DNA from: Pedosphaera sp.
Lineage (GTDB): Bacteria; Verrucomicrobiota; Verrucomicrobiia; Limisphaerales; AAA164-E04
NCBI GenBank assembly: GCA_002690655.1
Contig: NZFL01000017.1
Coordinates: 195,561 to 259,560, forward strand
Length of the DNA stretch: 64,000 nt
Direction of reading: 5' to 3'
Shown: positions 1-8,993 of the stretch, in pieces
Numbering within the stretch: position 1 is the first letter of the stretch
Layout: every line of letters starts with the position of its first letter
The notes under the pieces: model-generated
Seen by the model: the letters and a program-made list of their open reading frames with translations, nothing else
Databases searched by the model: none
What the model was told of the DNA's origin: nothing
Position numbers and translations under genes: made by a program

Positions 1-2
1 AT

Positions 3-803
3 ACCCAATCAAATGACTTTGACGCGTCAGAAACGCGCCCAGGATTCTTGAAGAACGGTTGGCCACTTGGAGCATTCTTCGACAGAGGGTATGGGTTCTG
101 TGCGGTTTATCAGCAGGATCTCCTGAGGCACAATGAGGTTGAATTCCTCAAGGGCATCCACAAACTTTTTTATCCCGAGGGGCAAAGTTTCCCAAAGGCT
201 CACGAGTGGGGAGTATTGTCAGCATGCGCTTATGGAGCCAGTCGGGGTATGGACTATCTGGAGTCAGATACCGATATTGATCATACACGCATTGCTATCA
301 TGGGACATTCAAAAATGGGAAAGGCAACTCTTTGGACCGCGGCACAGGATGATCGATTCGCTCTGGCCATTTCAGCTCAATCAGGTTGCGCTGGCGCCGC
401 CCTCTGGAGACGGAAATCCGGTGAAACATTGAAGAAAATGGTGACGCGATTTCCATACTGGCTGTGCCGCAATGCCTGGAAGTTTGTAGAGCAGGAGGAT
501 GATCTCCCCATTGATCAACACATGCTCCTTGCATGCATCGCTCCAAGACCGGTGTATGTCCACAGCTCAACCGATGACACATGGGCCGATCCTCGGGGGG
601 AATATTTATCCGCTTACCATGCAAGTGAGGTTTATGAATTTCTCGGCAAAAAAGGCCTGACATCACCCGATCTACCTGAAATCAGAAAGCCGATTCTGAC
701 TTCCGAGGTCGGTTTTCATATTAGAGAAGGCGGACACTCCATTGATCCTTATGATTGGGAACAATTTATGAAATTTGCAGATCATCATTTCAAAGGAAAA
801 TAA
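3..803 (+). CDS. CE15-type (glucuronoyl) esterase, 5' end cut by window
   Basis: The reading frame is open to the window edge, so the N-terminus and any signal peptide are missing; 266 residues are visible. The fold is alpha/beta hydrolase. The nucleophile motif GHSKMGK has its Ser codon at 309-311, and a likely catalytic His lies in GGHS near 735. The stretch between (SAQSGCAGAALWRR, then RFPYW) is typical of carbohydrate esterase family 15. That family cleaves ester links between 4-O-methyl-glucuronic acid in xylan and lignin alcohols, usually outside the cell or in the periplasm. Most CE15 enzymes have GCSRxGK at the nucleophile; GHSKMGK is a variant, so another acyl-ester substrate is possible. 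A TTG at 48 is only an internal codon. Confidence 0.75.
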   Translation, partial: TQSNDFDASETRPGFLKNGWPLGAFFDRGYGFCAVYQQDLLRHNEVEFLKGIHKLFYPEGQSFPKAHEWGVLSACAYGASRGMDYLESDTDIDHTRIAIMGHSKMGKATLWTAAQDDRFALAISAQSGCAGAALWRRKSGETLKKMVTRFPYWLCRNAWKFVEQEDDLPIDQHMLLACIAPRPVYVHSSTDDTWADPRGEYLSAYHASEVYEFLGKKGLTSPDLPEIRKPILTSEVGFHIREGGHSIDPYDWEQFMKFADHHFKGK

Positions 804-1040
804 GCATAAGGCATCGTTATTTCAAGTGTCATGGAGCAAGTCCCGCAGGAAAGGCTGCTTGCTTGAGAGCAATGATCAGACCTTTGGCTTTGCCGTGAAA
901 CGAGGTTGACTCGCTTCCAACATGAGTCATGTTTGAATTTGATAATCTGGATTGATCAAAATTTGTCAGGTTCGTTGCACTTTTTGCGCTGTTGAAAAAC
1001 GCGGAAAACTAGTTACTTGTATCTACGCAAAGCCAAATAT

Positions 1041-1988
1041 ATGAAAAACTACAAGAACCAATGGATTTCTTTGACGTTGCTAGTCATCGGCTGTGCTCTC
1101 CAATGTGCATCCATCGAAAAAACACATGCAAGAAGTTTTAGGGTAGGAATGCTACCCAACGGTAACGCTCTGGGTTGCGCAAGTTGCCACATCAGAAACT
1201 CTGGAGGTGGTCCGAGGACTCCGTTTGGGGATGAGGTGCGGTCCATTGTGGGCGGGAGTAGAGCACCTTTCTGGAGTGAAGTGCTTGCTTCCATGGATTC
1301 GGACGGAGATGGTTTCTCAAATGGTCTTGAATTGGGGGACCCTGACGGCGACGGCATTGCAGAAGCTGGCGCTCAAGTGACCAACCCGGGGAATGCCGAT
1401 AGTTTCCCTGAGATATCCATACCGGAGCCTGTTTCCACGACCTTATTCATTCAGGCAAATGGCAACGATCTAACACTTACGTGGGAGGAAGGCGGCACTC
1501 TGGAATCATCCAGAAGTCCTCTGGGCCCATATTTTACGGTGGAGAATGCTACCAGCCCCTATCAAACAAGTGCGGACGGTCCGACGATGTTTTATCGCGT
1601 AGGTGACGGCTCAGGGGGACAGACTTTCACGGTATTCTTAAGGGGGGGGCAGGAGGTTCCAGCCGTGACAACCGAAGCACATGGATCGGGTTCCGTTTCG
1701 CTTGATGGAAATTTCCTGACGGTCAATGTGATCTATGAAGGTTTGCAATCGGACTTCACTGCGGCTCACATCCATGGACCCGCAGCCAAAGGCACTAACT
1801 CCGGCGTGCTGATTGCTCTGAGCGGAACAGACCTGCACCAGTCGGAAACTTCCCGTTCCGGCACCTTCATGGGGGGGATGGAGGTGACGGATGCAGCAGC
1901 TCAAGCCATCATTTCGGGAGAGGCATACATTAACATCCATACCACTGGCAATGGAGGGGGAGAAATCAGAGGACAAATCACACCATGA
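1041..1988 (+). CDS. Exported CHRD-domain protein with an N-terminal CxxCH motif
   Basis: This is a 315-aa protein. The ATG at 1041 is preferred over an in-frame TTG at 1017 because a signal peptide follows directly (MKNYKNQW, then a hydrophobic stretch with two Cys). After it comes a CASCH motif, the c-type heme signature, and then Asp/Gly-rich calcium-binding-like repeats (DSDGDG, DPDGDG) around residues 90-115. The C-terminal 120 residues form a CHRD domain with the AHIHGP and GGEIRGQI signatures. CHRD domains were defined in chordin and are common in bacterial secreted proteins; their biochemical role is unclear. The gene has G8 (1642-1649) and G7 (1871-1877) runs. No partner gene is evident. 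Confidence 0.75.
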   Translation: MKNYKNQWISLTLLVIGCALQCASIEKTHARSFRVGMLPNGNALGCASCHIRNSGGGPRTPFGDEVRSIVGGSRAPFWSEVLASMDSDGDGFSNGLELGDPDGDGIAEAGAQVTNPGNADSFPEISIPEPVSTTLFIQANGNDLTLTWEEGGTLESSRSPLGPYFTVENATSPYQTSADGPTMFYRVGDGSGGQTFTVFLRGGQEVPAVTTEAHGSGSVSLDGNFLTVNVIYEGLQSDFTAAHIHGPAAKGTNSGVLIALSGTDLHQSETSRSGTFMGGMEVTDAAAQAIISGEAYINIHTTGNGGGEIRGQITP

Positions 1989-2114
1989 TCATGCCTGAGC
2001 TGAAGCGAAATGACCTTGGCTAGTGATTTTCACTTTTTAGATAGAAAAGGTGATATGCGGTTTCCGCTTGCGTTTATCTCGATTAGCTGACAGAAAATCG
2101 TCTTCACTTACAGC

Positions 2115-2921
2115 ATGAAACTTATGAAGCATTCTATTCTCAATGTGATGATCGCGGTGGCAGGTTTGTCCGTTGCACAAGCAGCAGACTCCCCGGTCGG
2201 TTATACGGATACACCTGAAATTCCCGGGCAGAAATGGCGCGTGCATGACGCCAACCGTCCTGCTCCTAAAGTCGTCACTCCAGGAACCACGTTCAGCCAC
2301 TCGGCTCCAGCCCCATCCGATGCCGTCATACTTTTCGACGGACACGATCTTTCCAAATGGAAAACAGGCAACAAGCCAGCCGGTTGGAAAGTCGAGAATG
2401 GTTACATGGAAGTAGCTCCTGAATCAGGATCGATCCAGACCAAGGATCACTTTGGAGATTTCCAGTTGCACGTTGAATTCGCCACCCCCCATGTAGTTGA
2501 AGGCAACAGTCAGGGCCGGGGCAACAGTGGTGTTATTATTTACGGCATGTACGAAGTGCAAGTCCTGGATTCATTCAACAACCCGACCTACGCGGACGGA
2601 CAGGCAGGTGCGATGTATGGTCAGCTACCCCCATTGGTAAATGCCAGCAAGGTTCCTGGAGCCTGGCAGAGCTATGACATTATTTTTGAAACCGCACGAT
2701 GGGAAGATGGAAAACTGGTCAAGAAAGCAAATGTCACCGTCATACACAATGGCGTTCTCTTGCACCACAAAAAGGAATACTCAGGCCCCAGCCTCCATCG
2801 TCAAGTTGGAACCTACAATAAACAACACCCACCTCATGGCGCCATTCACTTGCAGGACCATGGCAACCCCATGCGATTCAGAAACATCTGGATTCGTAGC
2901 CTTGGGAAATATGATGAATAA
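2115..2921 (+). CDS. Exported DUF1080 (3-keto-disaccharide hydrolase-type) protein
   Basis: This 268-aa protein starts at an ATG followed by a signal peptide that probably ends at AQA (about residue 24). From about residue 70 it follows the DUF1080 pattern: FDGHDLSKW, a jelly-roll concanavalin-like core, GNSGVIIYG, EVQVLDS, and a C-terminal FRNIWIR strand. Proteins of this family occur in large numbers in Verrucomicrobiota and Planctomycetota. Some have been shown to cleave 3-keto-glycosides, and others may only bind sugar. It is probably periplasmic or secreted. A strong intrinsic terminator lies 45 bp downstream, so it ends a transcript. Confidence 0.85.
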   Translation: MKLMKHSILNVMIAVAGLSVAQAADSPVGYTDTPEIPGQKWRVHDANRPAPKVVTPGTTFSHSAPAPSDAVILFDGHDLSKWKTGNKPAGWKVENGYMEVAPESGSIQTKDHFGDFQLHVEFATPHVVEGNSQGRGNSGVIIYGMYEVQVLDSFNNPTYADGQAGAMYGQLPPLVNASKVPGAWQSYDIIFETARWEDGKLVKKANVTVIHNGVLLHHKKEYSGPSLHRQVGTYNKQHPPHGAIHLQDHGNPMRFRNIWIRSLGKYDE

Positions 2922-2965
2922 GTCTCTGGGGAGATAATTTCCCCTCTCAAGCCATTTATTTTGTG

Positions 2966-2996
2966 AAGGAACCTGATTCGTCAGGTTCCTTTTTTT
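2966..2996 (+). terminator. Intrinsic terminator after the DUF1080 gene
   Basis: A perfect 11-bp stem (AAGGAACCTGA with its complement) closes a TTCG tetraloop at 2977-2980 and is followed directly by a T run. This is a textbook Rho-independent terminator on the plus strand. Confidence 0.9.
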
Positions 2997-3187
2997 ATTG
3001 CCACTCGCCTTTTTATAGCAATTTGTTGATTTCCAGAAAGGAAGAATTTACTACGAAATCTCAAGGCTAGCTTGTATAGAACTCAAGTTTTGAAAATGGA
3101 TTTCAATATGATTTGGAAGTCGGCCATTATAATCTGAAACAATTCATAACATCTCGGTGTAGTTCAAGGTATAAGTAACAACTCGTT

Positions 3188-6100
3188 ATGCTATTCAATA
3201 ATTCCTTGCAACACTTCGTCAATATCCGTTGGGTGAGTCTAAATTGTTTGGTCCTTTTGTCCTGCACAGGCGCATGGTCACAGGAGCATCAGCATGTTAA
3301 ATCGCCGAAACCGGAAGATGCGCTGCCAAGCAATGCCATCGTGCATGCAAAGATCAAGAATCCGCTCGATCTGTTGTTTCAAGCCGAGACATTTACCAAG
3401 GACACTCTTCCAGATGCATTTATCCCAGCACCTTTTAGGGTATTAGTGAAACAAGAACACCCTTTGCTGAGTGTCCTTGGAATGTTCAATAACGGAAAAG
3501 CATTGGATCCCGAAGAGCTGGAAAAACAGACAGGTCTGGATTTGAGAGGAGACATCACCCTTTCCGTCTATCCAGGAGATCCTTCCAGATTTTTCATCCT
3601 CAGTCTCGGCCTATCCGATGCGGGAACTTTCATGTCACTTGCAAGTCATGTTGAAGGTCCTCTTCAAGCAGAAACAGTATCCATTGGCGGTTGTGACATG
3701 CTCAAAACAGAGGTAGAAATAGGTCCTCTGAAAAATTGCTTCGGCTTGACGAGCAACGGACGCCTTTACATTTCAGGCGAACCTTCCTTGTTATTGCTTC
3801 TGAGAGACAAAGAGGGTTATTCAAGGTTATCCGAAGATCCACACATGTCAGATGTCATTCAGAAGGCAAAAGATCTGGATATTTTTATTTCTGTACATCC
3901 TGGCCTGGCAAAGCCTTTGCTTGGTCAAATTGGCTTGTTCAAATATCTTCCTATCTCTCTTTTAAGTCAGCAAAAAGAGGCCCTGCTCAAGCAAATATCG
4001 GCGAATGAACGTGAGGCCATCGACGCCCAGATCCAAATGCAGTTGCCTGTCAGTGGCATGGAGGAATTACTGAATTATGCCGAGTGCGTGGTCACTGCAG
4101 CGTATCAAACTACCTTTGAAAGTATTGCTTCAGCTACTGAATCCTTTGAAGGTTTTACTTTGGGTATTCGAGGCAACTCACTAACACCCGGACTGACATT
4201 CATGTTACATGCAGGCCCACATGACCCGCATAAAATGACGCGTCCAATCCCTCTCAAGGAACTTGAATCAGCACTCGAAAGGTTCCCTACCCAAGCAAAC
4301 CAGTGGTCCGCGGAAGGGCAAACTCCCAAGAAGATTCCATTCGTTTGGATCACGCAGACATTGAAAAAGTTGCGACGCCTATTGGAATCCAGGAATTTGA
4401 GAACAACATGGCTGAACCAATTACAGAAGGCACATACCGATCAGGTCATTTTACAACCCATGGAGTCGCAATCTGATTGGACTCTGAAGGTGGTAGCAAA
4501 AGTAAAAGACATGCCTCACCCCAGAAACTATGATTCGTTGAAGTCATTTTTTACCGATTGGAAAAAGGAACAATATCAACCCGCCTATCGAAAAGTGTTC
4601 ATCGCACCTGATAGTGGACCTGATCTACTTGCTCAACACTTGACTCAACAGAAATTTATTCTTGAAAATAGCCGCAAGCAAGCCTTTGAAATGCTGGAAC
4701 CTTATCAACGGGATGGATGGATCGATCAAATTTACCGAGTGAATACTCAGAAAAAAGAGGGCGATGTAAGTGAATTAACCTGGGAAAATGCATGGCTTAC
4801 CAAGAGCGGTTTATTTGGATTCAATCAACACGAGCTCATTCATCGAAAAGTCTATCTTGCGCGCAAAATTGACAATCATCTCGTTTACCATCAGGACAGT
4901 GGCAGTCAGGAATGGCTGGAAAATTTTGAGTGGCAATCTGGCTCCAGAATGCCGGGAAGTGCGAGGGCTTTGTTGAACATTGTACCTGAGGGATCCCACT
5001 CCATCTCGTTCATCAAACTGAGCGAAACCTTGCCTACCGCCATTCATGGATTGTCCAGTATGGAGGCATTAGCACATCGGGATATGCACGCTTATTTGAA
5101 AAAAGCCCAGTCGGCGGTTAAAAACATCGACCAGACTGATGAGGCAGCCATCAGAAACGCCCTTGCATCGATTCCCTTTTCACCTCTACTGGCAGCGGTG
5201 AATCAGGATCCAGCAAGCGGGAAAGTCTATGGCCTCCTACCCGGGAACATAGCATTTCCTCGCCCAAGAGTGGTCCCCCTTTTGGAAGACATCATTGAGG
5301 ATTACGAGGCCATTGCAACGGATGTTGGTGGCATCATGACTTATGCCAAACAACACGATAACACGTCAGAGTTCGGCATCCTGCATCATACAGGTGGCTT
5401 CTCTTCATTGATAAAAATAATCGGGAATTCGCTGGCTGAAAATTACCTCAGAAATCCTGAGGGAATCCAGACACTCATGTCCAGAGCCATGACTCCTCTG
5501 GACATGAAGCCTGACAAAAGAAAACAAACCCTGCTCAAGAACCCTCAATGGTTATTCATGGAAAACATTAAGGAAGGCAGGAACGAAGCCCCTGGACACA
5601 GCAGCCCTAAAAAGCCAGCAGGACCAAGGAAACCTATCCCTACCAGGGCCGATCACACTCCAGATCAATGCATTCCTCTGGATGCATACTACAACGCAGC
5701 CCTGGATGACAACTTCCACTTCGAAGTTCAGGAAGGCAACGACCTGGCATCCTTTCCAAAAGGGACAGTCGATTTGGCCGGAGTCACTTTTGATGCGCGT
5801 GGTTTGATCCATTTAAACGGGCAGCAGATCCAGACTATTTCCTCGATTGATTATCCACAGAAAGTCACCAATATCATTATCGGCAGGAAAGCTGAACGTT
5901 TGCACTTCCTGCATGGTGCGGGATGGCCTTCCGATGAAGGGCAAACCATTGCCAAATGGACCATTTACTATAGCGACGGAACGGAAAATGTGATTCGAGT
6001 GCATTACGGTAAAGATGTCGCTGATTGGTGGACCGCTCCTGATGCTCCCTCACTCAGCGGATCACAGGCCGCCTGGGAAGGTGAAAATGCAGCAAGCAAG

Positions 6101-6235
6101 GAGTCCTCCATGCAGCTGCGATTATTCAAGAAAACCTGGAACAACCCGCATCCGGAAAAAGTCATCAAAGCTATTGATTACGCATCCAGCATGAAAGACA
6201 GTTCCCCTTTCATGCTGGCCATCACTGCTGATTAA
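3188..6235 (+). CDS. Large exported protein of unknown function with a C-terminal putative sugar-binding module
   Basis: This 1015-aa protein has a hydrophobic N-terminus with a possible lipobox-like LLSC, suggesting export. I do not recognise residues 40-800, which contain repeated alpha/beta stretches of the kind seen in large verrucomicrobial surface proteins of the DUF3352 type; that resemblance is weak. Residues about 820-1010 look like a separate module that recurs at the end of planctomycete and verrucomicrobial proteins: YYNAALDD, FPKGTVDLAGVTFDARG, RLHFLHGAGW, YSDGTE, YGKDVADWW. It is probably a beta-sandwich carbohydrate-binding-like domain. A Lys/Pro-rich linker (SPKKPAGPRKP) separates the two halves. 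The gene lies 176 bp upstream of PSCyt1/DUF1501 cassette 1 and may be expressed with it. No catalytic motif is apparent. Confidence 0.7.
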   Translation: MLFNNSLQHFVNIRWVSLNCLVLLSCTGAWSQEHQHVKSPKPEDALPSNAIVHAKIKNPLDLLFQAETFTKDTLPDAFIPAPFRVLVKQEHPLLSVLGMFNNGKALDPEELEKQTGLDLRGDITLSVYPGDPSRFFILSLGLSDAGTFMSLASHVEGPLQAETVSIGGCDMLKTEVEIGPLKNCFGLTSNGRLYISGEPSLLLLLRDKEGYSRLSEDPHMSDVIQKAKDLDIFISVHPGLAKPLLGQIGLFKYLPISLLSQQKEALLKQISANEREAIDAQIQMQLPVSGMEELLNYAECVVTAAYQTTFESIASATESFEGFTLGIRGNSLTPGLTFMLHAGPHDPHKMTRPIPLKELESALERFPTQANQWSAEGQTPKKIPFVWITQTLKKLRRLLESRNLRTTWLNQLQKAHTDQVILQPMESQSDWTLKVVAKVKDMPHPRNYDSLKSFFTDWKKEQYQPAYRKVFIAPDSGPDLLAQHLTQQKFILENSRKQAFEMLEPYQRDGWIDQIYRVNTQKKEGDVSELTWENAWLTKSGLFGFNQHELIHRKVYLARKIDNHLVYHQDSGSQEWLENFEWQSGSRMPGSARALLNIVPEGSHSISFIKLSETLPTAIHGLSSMEALAHRDMHAYLKKAQSAVKNIDQTDEAAIRNALASIPFSPLLAAVNQDPASGKVYGLLPGNIAFPRPRVVPLLEDIIEDYEAIATDVGGIMTYAKQHDNTSEFGILHHTGGFSSLIKIIGNSLAENYLRNPEGIQTLMSRAMTPLDMKPDKRKQTLLKNPQWLFMENIKEGRNEAPGHSSPKKPAGPRKPIPTRADHTPDQCIPLDAYYNAALDDNFHFEVQEGNDLASFPKGTVDLAGVTFDARGLIHLNGQQIQTISSIDYPQKVTNIIIGRKAERLHFLHGAGWPSDEGQTIAKWTIYYSDGTENVIRVHYGKDVADWWTAPDAPSLSGSQAAWEGENAASKESSMQLRLFKKTWNNPHPEKVIKAIDYASSMKDSSPFMLAITAD

Positions 6236-6419
6236 GTATTTTTCGCGTGGTTCCTAGCTGCCACCAAACACAGAAGTCTCTCCTGCTCAGTTTTTTTTTA
6301 TTTCGCCCCGGAAAACTATGAGTCATGGGATGAAAGAATCGCCACTTGCAGCAAAATCGCATATTCCTTAGTATGGATTTATTACTCCGACGATTCATCA
6401 AAATTTTCAATTGAATGAC

Positions 6420-8984
6420 ATGAAGTCCATTCTCTGCCGATTCAAAGCGGCCCATTGGGATCTGTCTTTGAAAACTCATATTCTTTGCCTGCTACTTTTC
6501 ATTTCAGGATCACTGATTCAGGCAAATGAAAACCAAACCATTGATTTTTCCCGAGAAATCCTGCCGTTGTTATCGGATGCATGCTTTCAATGTCATGGCC
6601 CCGATCCAAAGGCTCGCAAGGGAAATTTAAGACTAGATATTGAGGAAAGTGCCAAAAAGCATGCGGAAAACGAAATGGCTGTAATCAGTCCAGGTGATCC
6701 ATTGAACAGTGAATTAATCCGCAGGCTTACGACAGAGGATGAAGATGACCTGATGCCTCCACACAAACTGGGACGCCCCTTGAAGAAGGCTCAGATCAAA
6801 CTGCTGGAACAATGGGTTACCGAAGGAGCGAAGTGGGGTAAGCATTGGTCTCTAAACCCCATTGAAAGGCCATCACCTCCGAAGCCTGGAAAGCAATCCA
6901 TTGATGCGTTTGTTGAAAACGCTCTTGAGAAAGCAGGTTTAATCGCCCAGCCAAAAGCAGACCGGAGAACATTAATCCGACGGCTGGCCCTTGATTTGAC
7001 CGGCCTTCCCCCTACTCTGGAGGAATTGAACGAAATCCTCAGTGACACCACGCACACCTGGTTCGAAAAGGCCATCGACAGGTATCTTGCATCCCCTGCT
7101 TACGGCGAGCGCATGGCGTGGAATTGGCTCGACGCAGCAAGGTATGCTGACTCCAATGGTTATCAAGGAGATCGGGAAAGAACCATGTGGCCATGGCGTG
7201 ACTGGGTCGTAGAATCTTTTAACAATAATCTACCCTGGGACACCTTTACCACCTGGCAGCTGGCAGGTGACCTTCTGCCAGACGCAACTCATGAGCAAAA
7301 ACTGGCAACCGGTTTTTGTCGCAATCACATGATCAATGGTGAAGGAGGACGTATCCCCGAGGAAAACCGTGTGGACTATGTCATGGACATGACTGAGACC
7401 ATGGGCACTGTTTGGCTGGGAGCAACGCTCACTTGTGCCCGCTGCCACGATCACAAGTATGACCCCTATACTCGAAAAGAATATTATCAGTTGTTTGATT
7501 TTTTCAATCAAACCCCAGTCACAGGCGGAGGTGGCGATCCTCAGACACCCCCAATACTTTCAACACCTTCACTGGATCAATCCAGAGCCATTGATCACGC
7601 AGAGGTGATAATTCAAAGAACTCAATCTGAATTCTATCAGTTTAAGGATAAGCACATTCAGGAAATGGAAGCATGGGAGCCCATCCAACTTAGCCAAATC
7701 AATGCGCTAATCAAGACCGGGAAAGAGGCTGAAAAAGAATCATTGAAGGCACTTCAACTGGCACTCAAAACCCCAGATCAAAAACGAACAGATAAGCAGA
7801 AAAAAACCGTGATGGATGCCTTCGTTACTTCTGTTCCTGAGCTTGCCAAGGCCCGCGACCAATGGATCAAGGCAAAAGATCGACTAAACAAGATCAAACG
7901 CTCTATTCCAAAAGTAATGGTCATGGAGGAAATCAGTAAACGCCGCCAAACTCCCATGCTCGAGCGCGGTCTTTACAATCAGAAAAGAGACACTGTTCTT
8001 GCCGCCGTTCCCGCTTCATTACCTCCTCTGGAAAACTTTCAAAATCCTCCAAACAGGTTGAATCTTGCAGAGTGGCTGATGCGAAGAGACCACCCTTTGA
8101 CTGCGCGCGTGACCGTAAACCGATTCTGGCAGCAGTTCTTTGGCATGGGACTGGTCAAGACTCCGGAGGATTTTGGAGTCCAGGGTGAGTTCCCCAAACA
8201 TCTGGAATTGCTGGATTGGCTATCCGCCGAATTCATGGATTCAGGTTGGGATGTGAAAAAACTCATCAAGATCATCTTATCAAGCCAGACCTACCAACGC
8301 AGTTCAGTTGCAACTCCCAAGCTGATTGAAGCAGATCCAGAAAACCGTTTATATGCACGCGCTCCAAGATTCCGACTTCCATCATGGATGATTCGAGACC
8401 AAGCCCTGGCAGCAGCAGGCCTGCTAGATCCATCGCTGGGGGGGGCCCCAGTGAATGGTTACCAACCCGACGGAGTCTGGGAGGACGCAACTTTTGGAAA
8501 CAAGAAATACACTCAGGATCATGGAAAAAAGCTGTTTCGCCGCAGTTTATACACTTTCTGGAGACGCATCATTGCACCAACCCTTTTATTTGATACCGCC
8601 TCGCGGCAAACCTGCAATGTGGACGCCAAACGCACCAACAGCCCCCTCCATGCCCTTGCCACACTCAATGACACGACGTTTGTTGAAGCTGCTCGTGGAC
8701 TTTCAATTCAAGCAATGTCTGATGAGCTGCAAGACCATGAAATCCTAGAAAGGATCTATCTACTCACTCTGGCACGCCCCCCCTCTGATCAGGAAAGATC
8801 AATCTGGATACAAAGCGCAGACCGGGCGCGCTCTTATTTTTCAAGTGATAGAGAGGCTATCGATGCCTGGCTGAGCCACGGAGAATCCGACATACCTGCG
8901 GGTTTGAATCGCATGCAATTAGCCACCTGGGCCACGGTCAGCCTGGGTATTTTGAACATGGATGAAACTTTGACCCGAGAGTAA
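6420..8984 (+). CDS. PSCyt1/DUF1549/DUF1553 (planctomycete cytochrome) protein, cassette 1
   Basis: This 854-aa protein has its ATG at 6420, before a signal peptide ending near IQANE; the upstream TTG at 6411 is less likely. Domains in order are PSCyt1, with the heme-type motif CFQCH and GNLRLD (about residues 35-120), then DUF1549 ([18 protein letters not shown], and a second [11 protein letters not shown] motif at about residues 340-350), a charged helical middle (about 400-510), and DUF1553 ([20 protein letters not shown], ending [10 protein letters not shown]). The family is almost confined to PVC and related bacteria. It is encoded beside DUF1501 proteins and often near sulfatases and glycan genes. 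Its reaction is unproven; an oxidative role in polysaccharide breakdown is usually suggested. A G8 run lies at 8438-8445. Confidence 0.9.
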   Translation: MKSILCRFKAAHWDLSLKTHILCLLLFISGSLIQANENQTIDFSREILPLLSDACFQCHGPDPKARKGNLRLDIEESAKKHAENEMAVISPGDPLNSELIRRLTTEDEDDLMPPHKLGRPLKKAQIKLLEQWVTEGAKWGKHWSLNPIERPSPPKPGKQSIDAFVENALEKAGLIAQPKADRRTLIRRLALDLTGLPPTLEELNEILSDTTHTWFEKAIDRYLASPAYGERMAWNWLDAARYADSNGYQGDRERTMWPWRDWVVESFNNNLPWDTFTTWQLAGDLLPDATHEQKLATGFCRNHMINGEGGRIPEENRVDYVMDMTETMGTVWLGATLTCARCHDHKYDPYTRKEYYQLFDFFNQTPVTGGGGDPQTPPILSTPSLDQSRAIDHAEVIIQRTQSEFYQFKDKHIQEMEAWEPIQLSQINALIKTGKEAEKESLKALQLALKTPDQKRTDKQKKTVMDAFVTSVPELAKARDQWIKAKDRLNKIKRSIPKVMVMEEISKRRQTPMLERGLYNQKRDTVLAAVPASLPPLENFQNPPNRLNLAEWLMRRDHPLTARVTVNRFWQQFFGMGLVKTPEDFGVQGEFPKHLELLDWLSAEFMDSGWDVKKLIKIILSSQTYQRSSVATPKLIEADPENRLYARAPRFRLPSWMIRDQALAAAGLLDPSLGGAPVNGYQPDGVWEDATFGNKKYTQDHGKKLFRRSLYTFWRRIIAPTLLFDTASRQTCNVDAKRTNSPLHALATLNDTTFVEAARGLSIQAMSDELQDHEILERIYLLTLARPPSDQERSIWIQSADRARSYFSSDREAIDAWLSHGESDIPAGLNRMQLATWATVSLGILNMDETLTRE

Positions 8985-8993
8985 AACCAACGC

